From Trichosporon coremiiforme (taxonomy: Eukaryota > Basidiomycota > Tremellomycetes > Trichosporonales > Trichosporonaceae), in the NCBI GenBank assembly GCA_039545355.1, contig BCJJ01000005.1, positions 433,008 to 497,007 on the forward strand: 64,000 nt of DNA. Direction: 5' to 3'. The notes beneath the pieces were generated by a model. That model saw only the letters and a list, made by a program, of their open reading frames with translations, was not told the origin of the DNA and did no database searches. The position numbers and the translations under genes are program-made. Positions 47,849 through 55,453 of the stretch are shown in pieces. Position 1 is the first letter of the stretch, and each line of letters begins with the position of its first letter.

Positions 47849-47918
47849 TGTTGGGATATGGAAAAACGGGAATTAATTACTATTAGGCTGCTGGACCGCT
47901 TATATGCTAATTCCAACA
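47849..47918 (-). repeat. 70-bp terminal repeat (3' LTR) of the composite element
   Basis: On the minus strand it starts TGTTGGAATTAGC, contains ATATAAGCGG and ends CCCAACA, so its ends TGTTGG and CCAACA are inverted. Identical to 51578-51647 and preceded by the purine run GAGGGGAG. Confidence 0.9.
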
Positions 47919-48102
47919 CTCCCCTCGGCACTGGAGGCTAATAGTGGCTGCCCCGGCACCTGTTTTAAGGTTGACGCTTGCAGCTCCCCTGTTTTACATC
48001 AGCGTGGGTTCCCACACCGCTCCCCTGCGTGACTCTTTTTGTGGTCGTTCTGCGAGGGTCGAACGCTGGATCCCATGGGTTCAGATAGTGTGACTCTTAA
48101 TC
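47919..48102 (-). other. Short interior between the 345-bp and 70-bp LTRs
   Basis: 184 bp running, on the minus strand, from a primer-binding-site copy GATTAAGAGTCAC to a polypurine tract. It has no ORF and resembles the interior of a miniature (TRIM-like) LTR element. Confidence 0.65.
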
Positions 48103-48447
48103 TGTAGAAATCTAGACTGCCCGGGGCCCAAGCAACGATGTTGCTCGTAGGGTGGCTAGACTTGAACTGATCAACTGAGAATGTGTTTGCATAGGATGGC
48201 CAGATGGCCACTTATATATCTACAAGCAGCTAGAGAACAAAGAGACTAGCTGCAGGCTATCGGAGGATGTCGTACGGTGTCGGGCGCCGAGGCCGGCGCC
48301 GAGAATGCGTGTAAGAAGCATGTTGAGCATGTTCTCAGCTAGAACAATAGAAACATTGAGAACGGGGGTGCTGACAGGATGACGAACACCGGAGTACGGG
48401 CCGAGTGCCGCGAGACACGTGGGAAAGAAATCATGTGATTTCCAACA
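48103..48447 (-). repeat. 345-bp LTR inside the composite element
   Basis: Minus strand starts TGTTGGAAATCAC, contains GATATATAAGTGG and ends GATTTCTACA. It follows the stop of the gag-pol ORF and a GGCGAGGGGAG tract, so it is that ORF's natural 3' LTR. A near-identical inverted copy is the solo LTR at 52781-53125. Confidence 0.9.
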
Positions 48448-48469
48448 CTCCCCTCGCCGTCGTTGAAGC

Positions 48470-51031
48470 TTAGTCTTCAGCGTCGGTGTTGCCGCCAGAG
48501 GTGACAGCCATGGTGTCGTCAAATGGCTCAGTGAGCCCGAGGGCCTTGACGTGAGCCTGGTGGGCAGGTCCTGGGAGCGCCTTGGTGAACACGTCAGCAT
48601 GTTGGTCGGCGCTCTTTACGTAGTGCAGGGTGAGCCTGCTGTTCTCTACCTCATCTCGAATGAAGTGGTAGCGAACGTCGATGTGTTTCGCCCGGGGGAA
48701 GCTCACGGGCTTCTCTGCGATGCGGATGGCTGCCTGGTTGTCGACGGCGAGCTTGACGGGGTAAGCCGTGCCGTCGAGTGCCCAGTGGTGGATACCTAGC
48801 TGCTTGAACAGCTGTCTTAGCCAGATGATTTCCTTGGTGGCTTCAGCAGCTGCCACGTACTCAGCAGCTGTCGTTGATGTTGCAACGCTCCCCTGTCGGC
48901 GTGAGCTCCAGGAGATGGGGGTACCGAACAGGATCATGACGTAGCCGGAGGTCGAGCGACGGGTGTCGGGGTCACCGGCAAAGTCAGAGTCTGACATGGC
49001 TCTGAAGCGATCGAACTCATCTCCTCCGAGACGCTGGCGCTTGAACCTAGTCTGGTAGGCATGGGCCAAGGCTCGGAGACCGAGATCCAACGCCGTTTGG
49101 GTCGGCGAGTGGCTCGATCGTCCTAGGAGGGATGAAGGAAAGGCCATGTCAAGCCGTGTTGACATGCCTAGCCAGAGGAGGGTGCCAACGAGCTGTCGGT
49201 AGAGACGGTGGTTGACGGCATTGAGGCGGTCCTTCTCGTCGGTGGCGAGGAGGTCGGTGAACTCCCCTGTTGCCGGAAGAGGGGTAGTCCTGCCGGAACG
49301 GTGGTTGAGGACATTGAACTTCCGGGCCATCTGCTCGATGTAGCTGGTGGCGGAGAGGTGTCCGGCCGGGGTGATGGCTAGCTCAAGTCCAGGTCGATCG
49401 CCTGCGTATCTGCAGGTCCTGAGAGTGGCGCCGCCCTTGGTGACGTGGCCGGCATGCAGGTCGACGGTCCATCCGGCCTTCTCGAGAGGCTTGAGGGCGA
49501 GCATGTTGTCAACGGTGTCAGGAGACAGGTAGACATCGGGCAGAGTGTGTTCCTGACCGCTCATGTCAAGGAAACGCAATTGTCCGACCTTGTTGATGAC
49601 CATGATGTACTTGGTGCCGGCGAGCTGGATTCTGAGGGGGCGCTTGAGCTCAGTGACGCCGTGGAGGATGTCATTATCACTGATGATGTGATGGGTGGCC
49701 CCCGAGTCGAGCAGGAAGACGGTTGTCGATGGCAGGGAGTCGTCTTCGGGGGTCTCAGGCTCTGAGACAGACGAGTCGTCGGACTCGCTAGAGGTGTCCG
49801 AGTCGTCGGAGGCCTCGATAGTGGCGGAGAGGAAGCCATCGATGTCGAGAGTGACAGGGCTGGTGACGTCATCGACAGTGGCAGAAAGGAAGCCGTCGAT
49901 GTCAAGGGAGACGGGAATGGGGTCATGAGACGCACTGTAGAAGCCGTCGGTTGCATCTGCAGCTGCAAGGGCAGCGGCGGCGGGCTTCTTCTCCTTCCTT
50001 CTCCTGTTCCTCTCCTTCTTGTCCTTCTCCTCCTTCTTCTCCTTCTCCTCCTTCTGCTTCTGCTTGCTGAGGTAGCAGTCGGTCGTGGAGTGGGTGTTAG
50101 AGCGTGGGTGATACCTGCAGCGCTTGTTGCCACCCTTGCCGTGGGTGGAGGTGGAGGTTGATGACGTGAGGCGTGTTGGAGCGGTCTTGACGGCGGAGTA
50201 GGCGCCTTCGCGCTCCTCGGAGGCTTGCACCGTCTGTGCAAAGTTGTGGAAGACGGCGGTGAAGTTCGCCCAGGTCTTGGCGAGGATGCCTGCCCACTGA
50301 GTGCGGAGATAGATCGACCAGTCGGCTGGCATGCCACCCAGGATGTTGGCGACCCTGGTTTCATCGTCGACAGCGTGATCGAGACGTTGCAGTTGCGCGT
50401 AGATGCGTACGAAGTCGTTGTAGTACTTGACAGCTTCTTCTGCCTTCGCGCCTCGAGGCAAGTAGAGCTGGTGGAGCTCTCGCTGGAGAGTGGCGATCTG
50501 TTCGGGGTTTGAGACCTTGAACCGGGACTGGAGTTGAATGATGATGAACCTAGCGGAGGGTAGCTCCTCGTAGTCGATCATGATGTCCGGGTTGACAGAG
50601 GAGACCACGATAGTGCGTGCGAGGCGCTCCTTCTTCGCCCACTTCTCCCATTTGTCGAGGTGATGGTCGGGAAGGACTTGGTCGTTGTTGCGGAAGGTTT
50701 CGATCCCTTGTGCCACGAGGTCGTTGTCGTCTTCATCATCCTCGGGGAGGGAATCCATCACGATCTCGCGGATGACGAGCTCCTTGACCTTGCGGCCAGA
50801 GGGTGACTTGAGACCCGCGATGTAGCCAGCGCCATAGGAGCCGGAAATTTCGTGTTGAACGGGTCTGACACGGTACGGATCGATGGTGTGCTCGGTGAGG
50901 TGCTCGAGCACGCCCTTGCCGAGGGCGTAGGTGCGGAGCGCGTGGTTCCACTGTTCGTAGTCGTCGGCGCCGGTGAGAGTGGGGACATTGTCCTTCAAAT
51001 CGGCCCAAGAGGCGGTGTGAGAGGACGACAT
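48470..51031 (-). CDS. Copia-type Gag-protease-RNase H polyprotein with internal deletion
   Basis: One open frame of about 853 residues from the ATG at 51031. The Gag part (about residues 1-300) has LTGADDYEQWNHALRTYALG and RELHQLYLPRGAKAEEAVKY, like UBN2/retrotransposon Gag. A zinc-knuckle-like CRYHPRSNTHSTTDC follows, then Lys/Glu-rich and Ser-rich linkers. The aspartic protease is VFLLDSGATHHIISDN. About 100 residues later the sequence jumps to the end of reverse transcriptase (YRQLVGTLLWLGMSTRLDMA) and a complete RNase H region (SDSDFAGDPDTRRSTSGYVM, then STTAAEYVAAAEATKEIIWL and VDNQAA). The integrase and the catalytic YVDD part of RT are missing, yet the frame is unbroken. It must depend on other elements to move. 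Confidence 0.88.
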   Translation of the reverse strand: MSSSHTASWADLKDNVPTLTGADDYEQWNHALRTYALGKGVLEHLTEHTIDPYRVRPVQHEISGSYGAGYIAGLKSPSGRKVKELVIREIVMDSLPEDDEDDNDLVAQGIETFRNNDQVLPDHHLDKWEKWAKKERLARTIVVSSVNPDIMIDYEELPSARFIIIQLQSRFKVSNPEQIATLQRELHQLYLPRGAKAEEAVKYYNDFVRIYAQLQRLDHAVDDETRVANILGGMPADWSIYLRTQWAGILAKTWANFTAVFHNFAQTVQASEEREGAYSAVKTAPTRLTSSTSTSTHGKGGNKRCRYHPRSNTHSTTDCYLSKQKQKEEKEKKEEKDKKERNRRRKEKKPAAAALAAADATDGFYSASHDPIPVSLDIDGFLSATVDDVTSPVTLDIDGFLSATIEASDDSDTSSESDDSSVSEPETPEDDSLPSTTVFLLDSGATHHIISDNDILHGVTELKRPLRIQLAGTKYIMVINKVGQLRFLDMSGQEHTLPDVYLSPDTVDNMLALKPLEKAGWTVDLHAGHVTKGGATLRTCRYAGDRPGLELAITPAGHLSATSYIEQMARKFNVLNHRSGRTTPLPATGEFTDLLATDEKDRLNAVNHRLYRQLVGTLLWLGMSTRLDMAFPSSLLGRSSHSPTQTALDLGLRALAHAYQTRFKRQRLGGDEFDRFRAMSDSDFAGDPDTRRSTSGYVMILFGTPISWSSRRQGSVATSTTAAEYVAAAEATKEIIWLRQLFKQLGIHHWALDGTAYPVKLAVDNQAAIRIAEKPVSFPRAKHIDVRYHFIRDEVENSRLTLHYVKSADQHADVFTKALPGPAHQAHVKALGLTEPFDDTMAVTSGGNTDAED

Positions 51032-51253
51032 GGTCGAGTTCGCTGCTCGCAAGTGTGCGTCGACGTGGAGGTGCTACCGTGGGAGTTGGGGCGTAGGTAT
51101 GGTCGTGTGATCAGTTGTTGTGGCGCACGTGGTTGTGGCTCGAAGAACGACTGCTTGTGTCGTGACAAGGCGTTCTGGTGCTGCGTAGTCGACGCAGGCT
51201 TTGCGCAGGGATGCGGCCGTCCGGTGACGGGCTTGAGGTTGCCTGATGTGGGA

Positions 51254-51490
51254 TCAGGCCCGGTGCTGAGGTGGACTCAGTCTTAGAGGCGCCGATGTAA
51301 ATATCGGGCGCGGTGCCGAGGTGGACTCAGGCTGGGTGGCGCCGATGTAGATATCAAGCGCGGCGCCGATGTAAATATCAGGCGCGGTGCTGAGGTGGAC
51401 TCAGACTTTGACGGCACCGATGTAGAATCAGGTGCGGTGCTGAGGTAGACTCAGACTTAGACGTCGCCGATGTAAATATCAGGCGCGGTG
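51254..51490. repeat. Tandem repeats in the retroelement leader
   Basis: Four to five degenerate copies of a unit of about 50 bp built from GGCGCGGTGCTGAGGTGGAC, then TCAGACTT and GGCGCCGATGTAAATATCA. It lies between the primer-binding site and the Gag start, where packaging signals are expected. Confidence 0.75.
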
Positions 51491-51560
51491 GATGGATGGT
51501 GTCTCAATGAGATAAGGCCAGCTGGTGCCAAGGAACAGACGTTCCTGTGATGCGGTAGAG

Positions 51561-51577
51561 GCCTGTGACTCTTAATC
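51561..51577 (-). promoter_or_regulatory. Primer-binding site of the retroelement
   Basis: Directly after the 5' LTR the minus strand reads GATTAAGAGTCACAGG. Its complement GTGACTCTTAATC has the anticodon loop of tRNA-Lys(CUU), and similarity continues into the D-stem side (GCGGTAGAG on the plus strand near 51554). This suggests priming by a 5' tRNA half, as known for copia and Ty5 with initiator tRNA. Confidence 0.6.
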
Positions 51578-51647
51578 TGTTGGGATATGGAAAAACGGGA
51601 ATTAATTACTATTAGGCTGCTGGACCGCTTATATGCTAATTCCAACA
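51578..51647 (-). repeat. 70-bp terminal repeat (5' LTR) of the composite element
   Basis: Identical to 47849-47918; followed on the plus strand by the duplicated CGGCCC. Confidence 0.9.
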
Positions 51648-51703
51648 CGGCCCGCAGTGCCGCCTCCCCTCTCCTCCCAGCACCTTCAGGTGCTGACGTG
51701 ATC

Positions 51704-51813
51704 GGCGTTGTGGCGGAGTGGTTAACGCGGTTGACTCGAACGGTCTCTCACATCGGGAGGGGTTCTGCAATCAACTTCCTTCGGGAGCGCATGTTCGAAT
51801 CATGTCAACGTCG
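51704..51813 (+). tRNA. tRNA-Ser(CGA), copy 7, intron
   Basis: GGCGTTG pairs with CAACGTC; loop CT-CGA-A; intron of about 29 nt. CTTTTT follows. The composite retroelement ends 56 bp upstream. Confidence 0.95.
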
Positions 51814-52114
51814 ACTTTTTGGGTCCCTGAGGCCGCGAATACCTTCAAAACACGTTCCAGAGCAATGACAGATGCTGGAAGAGTAGGTGCGGTCAAGCTA
51901 CCCGGACGGAAAGCTCGGCAGAGAGTGTTGTAACAAGTTCGCTCCTTTACTCCCCAGTTTCACTCTCCCTTCCCGATATTCAGCGCCCCCTTCAAGGTCT
52001 GGCCGTAGAGCACGTATGAGCTGTCCTTTAATGAGAACATTCACCCGTAGCCTGCCTCTGCGGGCGCCAACGCGAGCGCGACCAGCACTGTCCCTCGGCA
52101 AGGCTTTCATATCC

Positions 52115-52195
52115 GGTGTTGTGGCGGAGTGGTTAACGCGATTGACTAGAAATCAATTTCCTTCGGGAGCACATGTTCGAATCATGTCAACATCG
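52115..52195 (+). tRNA. tRNA-Ser(AGA), copy 8, no intron
   Basis: 81 nt, GGTGTTG pairs with CAACATC; the loop CT-AGA-AA is uninterrupted. It confirms the exon boundaries of the other copies. TTTTT follows. Confidence 0.95.
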
Positions 52196-52634
52196 TTTTT
52201 GCTGCTTTCTTGGACAGCTGAGGGGTCGGGAGGCGTGCGGAAGAGGTGCTGGAGCTTTGGGTGGCTGGAGCTCGGGCCGGCCGAGGCGCTGAGGGGAGAT
52301 CTAACCTGGATGATGCGTGTACCTCTCTGTGCATGGGAAAGACGGGTGCCAGCGGTTCAGAGGGGATTTGCGGACTCCTTGGCATGTCTGCCACGCCTGG
52401 TCCCCTCGATGCAGCCGACACAAGGCGTTCATCCTGCGTATATCAAAAATAGTATGAAATTAGGACCAGTGCCACATGACACCCTCGCCAGCCGTGCCGT
52501 CGCGGCAGCACGCGACTTGCAGCTCCGCTCCACTTTCCGTACCTCTCGTCACCTTCCATCCATCCACTCCCTCTCCGCTCTTCCGGTCTTTCATATAGTT
52601 TCTGCCGACAACCTAAAGAAGAAATGCAAAAACA

Positions 52635-52729
52635 CGATGCTGACATGATTCGAACATGTGCTCCCGAAGGAAATTGATCGAACTGTTTCAAGTTCTAGTC
52701 AATCGCGTTAACCACTCCGCCACAGCACC
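52635..52729 (-). tRNA. tRNA-Ser(AGA), copy 9, intron, opposite strand
   Basis: On the minus strand GGTGCTG pairs with CAGCATC; loop CT-AGA-A, intron of about 14 nt, same variable and T arms. TTTTT follows. The only inverted member; the solo LTR begins 51 bp upstream. Confidence 0.95.
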
Positions 52730-52780
52730 ATGTTTGGATCCTGTCCAGCCCAAATATGACGCATCCCGGCGAATTTCGTT

Positions 52781-53125
52781 TGTTGGAAATCACGTGATTT
52801 CTTTCCCACGCGCCTCACGGCACTCGGCCCGTACTCCGGTGTTCGACCTCCTGTCAGCACCCTCGTTCTCAATGTTTCTATTGTTCTAGCTGAGAACATG
52901 CTCAACATGCTTCTTACACGCATTCTCGGCGCCGGCCTCGGCGCCCGACACCGTACGACATCCTCCGATAGCCTGCAGCTAGTCTCTTTGTTCTCTAGCT
53001 GCCTGTAGATATATAAGTGGCCATCTGGCCATCCTATGCAACCACATTCTCTGTTGATCAGTTCAAGTCTAGCCACCCTACGAGCAGCATCGTTGCTTGG
53101 GCCCCGGGCAGTCTAGATTTCTACA
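52781..53125 (+). mobile_element. Solo LTR, 345 bp
   Basis: Plus strand, TGTTGGAAATCAC to GATTTCTACA, with near-identical sequence and equal length to the LTR at 48103-48447 in reverse orientation. It is flanked by TCGTT (52776-52780) and TCGAT (53126-53130), a 5-bp target duplication with one mismatch. No internal sequence remains. Confidence 0.9.
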
Positions 53126-53916
53126 TCGATTGTTTTTGTCTGTCTTCGGGCCTCTTCAGGGGCCGAGGGTGCATTGTTGTGAGCTCCCAGAATACCTGTG
53201 GGGGAATCTCCGTGTGTTCTGGCGTTGTGGTAGCCTGAAACGACCCGCTCACCTGAGGAGGCGGTGCAACAAGGTGGCACTCCGCCTTACCTATATCAGC
53301 CCGATGATCACAATGTTCGATGTCCGTACGACCATTGTTTATGGGGCTACATAAGCTGACATCCAGACGAACCTTCCGTATCCCAGAGAGACAGCAGCCT
53401 TGGCTTCCTGGTGGCTGTGCACGAGGCGAGGCGGCACTGGCAAACAATGGACTCGAATATCTCCCCATTGTACTTCCGTTTCCTACTCTCCGCTGACGAG
53501 GGGCCGATAAGAACGGAACGACATGGCGAGACGTTTCATCTCAATCTGAAACGCCACCTCGGCTGCTGGGGAAATGCCGCTCCCAATCTTTCGGTGCTCC
53601 AAGGGCTCATTGTTGCATGATAAGAATAGTCTGTCGTCTTGCCTCGCCAGGACATCTCACCGGCGATCGTCGGAGGTACTGACGAAGTATAGACCCCAGT
53701 AGACCCGATCGCTTCTCCGCAGTGACAGACAAAGGCTGTAGCCTGCTGCGAGATCCTCATGGGGACGAGAACAGCCCTCCCAATCGTCTCCCCAGCGACC
53801 AACGCGGCGACCCCCGTCGTACTTCCGACAACAATGCAGCTCTCTTCTCAACTGCTCCTCCTCCGATCTGCACCTCTCCGTTATCGACCCGTCGAAGCCA
53901 GTGCATCTTGCACAGC
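53126..53916. other. Spacer before the first peptide precursor gene
   Basis: About 0.8 kb without a supported gene. Confidence 0.45.
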
Positions 53917-53923
53917 TATAAAA
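53917..53923 (+). promoter_or_regulatory. TATA box of peptide precursor gene 1
   Basis: TATAAAA, 115 bp before the ATG, followed by a long CA- and CT-rich leader (CAACAACCACAACAACC) typical of strongly expressed fungal genes. Confidence 0.6.
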
Positions 53924-54031
53924 GTCGTTGATTGGAATGTGAAACGACCTCTCCTTCACCAACAACCACAACAACCTCTCTTCCTCTCTCAACCACTACT
54001 AAACCACAACCAAACCAAACCCCAAGCCACA

Positions 54032-54133
54032 ATGATCGCCAACGCCGAAGCCCCGGTCAACGAGTACCTGAACCGGTGGGGGTTCTCGGACAAGGCCCGT
54101 CTGCCCGAGTGGGCGGGGTGTGTTGTCATGTGA
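54032..54133 (+). CDS. Candidate CaaX mating pheromone precursor 1
   Basis: A 33-residue peptide starting MIANAEAPVNEYLNRWGF and ending LPEWAGCVVM. The C-terminal CVVM is a CaaX box: Cys would be farnesylated, VVM removed and the Cys carboxymethylated. Length, acidic and charged middle, CaaX end, a strong TATA box and a CA-rich leader are those of basidiomycete lipopeptide pheromone precursors, which bind a Ste3-type receptor on cells of the other mating type. It shares the segment APVN and the CVVM end with a second, convergent gene 0.5 kb away, so it is unlikely to be a chance ORF. No receptor gene is in the window, so the MAT assignment is inference. Confidence 0.75.
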   Translation: MIANAEAPVNEYLNRWGFSDKARLPEWAGCVVM

Positions 54134-54606
54134 CCGCCCTTCGCTTTCTGCGCCTCGCCCATCTTCTTCTGCCACTTGCTTCCATTACCCCGTTCGCTGG
54201 AGAGTGGATTGGATGAATGCACGGGGTACCTGTAGTTAATCATATGCAGACGCCGAGGCGCGATACTCGATACTCAATCTTTCTGCTCGAGTTTCAGTGC
54301 GAGGCGGTGTCAGTGTCAGTTGGCGAGGGAATACGGGTGAACCCGCATAGATGCATAGCATGGACGCTACCGGTCGGTCAGAATGAGGGGCGGCAGACGC
54401 ACGATGCGGCATACGAGAGAGAGGAGTTACAGGGAAGGAATGACGAACGGACGGCAGATCGTTGGGAAGAACGTCGGAGCAGTCACAGAGAAAGCAATCG
54501 ACATCAGAAGAGCGGGAAAGCGTCCGAGTCCCGGGGCCAAGAGCGGAGAGCAAGTGCGAGTCCCCTGAATAGCCGTCGCCTACGCTTACCGTGAGGCCGG
54601 GACATC
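54134..54606. other. Spacer between the convergent peptide genes
   Basis: 473 bp, no gene seen. Confidence 0.5.
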
Positions 54607-54714
54607 TCACATGACGACGCAGTACATGCCGTGAGTCATGCGCCACTCGATCATCTTCTGGTAGTCCTCGTACCAGTCCGCGTTCACGGGCGCGGGGTCC
54701 TTCGAGGCGGCCAT
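54607..54714 (-). CDS. Candidate CaaX mating pheromone precursor 2
   Basis: A 35-residue peptide starting MAASKDPAPVNADWYEDYQ and ending MTHGMYCVVM. It has the same CVVM CaaX box and the same APVN segment near the N-terminus as precursor 1, but the residues before the Cys differ (HGMY versus EWAG). The leader is CA-rich (CACACAACAACACAACACCC) and a TATATG lies about 120 bp before the ATG. It points towards precursor 1. Two divergent pheromones of one mating type, or an expanded family, are both possible. Prenylated small proteins such as G-gamma subunits are longer and have a different helical body, so I prefer pheromone. Confidence 0.75.
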   Translation of the reverse strand: MAASKDPAPVNADWYEDYQKMIEWRMTHGMYCVVM

Positions 54715-54830
54715 GGTTGATGTGCTGTGTGGGTGTTGTGTTGTTGTGTGGGTATGTTGGGGGCGGGTTGCGAGTTGTGAGTTGTGAGTCGCGGAGGCGG
54801 TGGTTGTTAAAGAAGGCCGTAGAGCGAGTT

Positions 54831-54838
54831 CATATACC
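54831..54838 (-). promoter_or_regulatory. TATA-like box of peptide precursor gene 2
   Basis: TATATGAA on the minus strand, about 120 bp upstream of the ATG at 54714. Confidence 0.45.
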
Positions 54839-55453
54839 TGTTCCCCAGCGCCTCTCCGCATTGCGAACCACCACGGTCAGCAAAGACGGAACACGGCCAG
54901 AGCAGGGAGCGCGCTAGAGCCAACGACTCACTCGGAGTCGGGCTTCCTTGCTAGTTTGAGAACTGGAGGAGTTGAGGGCAGGAAGGCAGCACGAGGCAGA
55001 AACCGTCTCGAAATCCAATCAAACTAGAGGTTTCAGATTACAACCCGATGTTTGTTATCATTCACGCATTCCAATCATCTCTGCTCGGAGATGGCCTATT
55101 GGAGGCGTATATCCGGGACATACTGGAGACGAAATGCGCTCTGGACGACGAAGCAAGGTTGGCGCGGTGTGGCTGTGGAAGTCGGAGTGGCTCGCCTCCG
55201 CGCTCCGAAGTCTTCATTCCGATCAAGTGTGAGCCAAAGTCGTTTGTGGGGCCGCATCCTACCCGTCTGACTGATGAGGAGAGTCTGTTGTCATGCATGT
55301 TATCGATACAGGTGCGGGGTAGCGCCCGCTAACTAAGGTGGCGCGGTCGATGCCTCACCCGCTTGTTCTACACATCACTCCAGTCATCAGCTGGACACAC
55401 TCACTGCTCCTCGGTGTTCGTGCCAGAAAATCGTTTTCGCACCCCTACACGCG
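54839..55453. other. Spacer right of the peptide genes
   Basis: About 0.6 kb, no supported feature. Confidence 0.4.

Larger units (their letters stand above)
47849..51647 (-). mobile_element. Composite LTR retrotransposon (copia-type, defective)
   Basis: A 3,799-bp unit bounded by identical 70-bp repeats with TG..CA ends and by an exact 6-bp target duplication CGGCCC (47843-47848 and 51648-51653). Reading on the minus strand the order is: 70-bp LTR, primer-binding site, leader, Gag-protease-RNase H ORF, polypurine tract GAGGGGAG, 345-bp LTR of a second type, the same primer-binding site again, 184 bp, GAGGGGAG, 70-bp LTR. It therefore looks like two related elements joined at a 345-bp LTR, inserted as one unit. 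Its right end lies 56 bp before tRNA-Ser copy 7. Confidence 0.85.

Noticed and set aside
43607..52729. A serine tRNA with anticodon CAG (CUG reassignment)
   Set aside because: All nine anticodons read CGA or AGA; none is CAG, so there is no sign of genetic-code change here.
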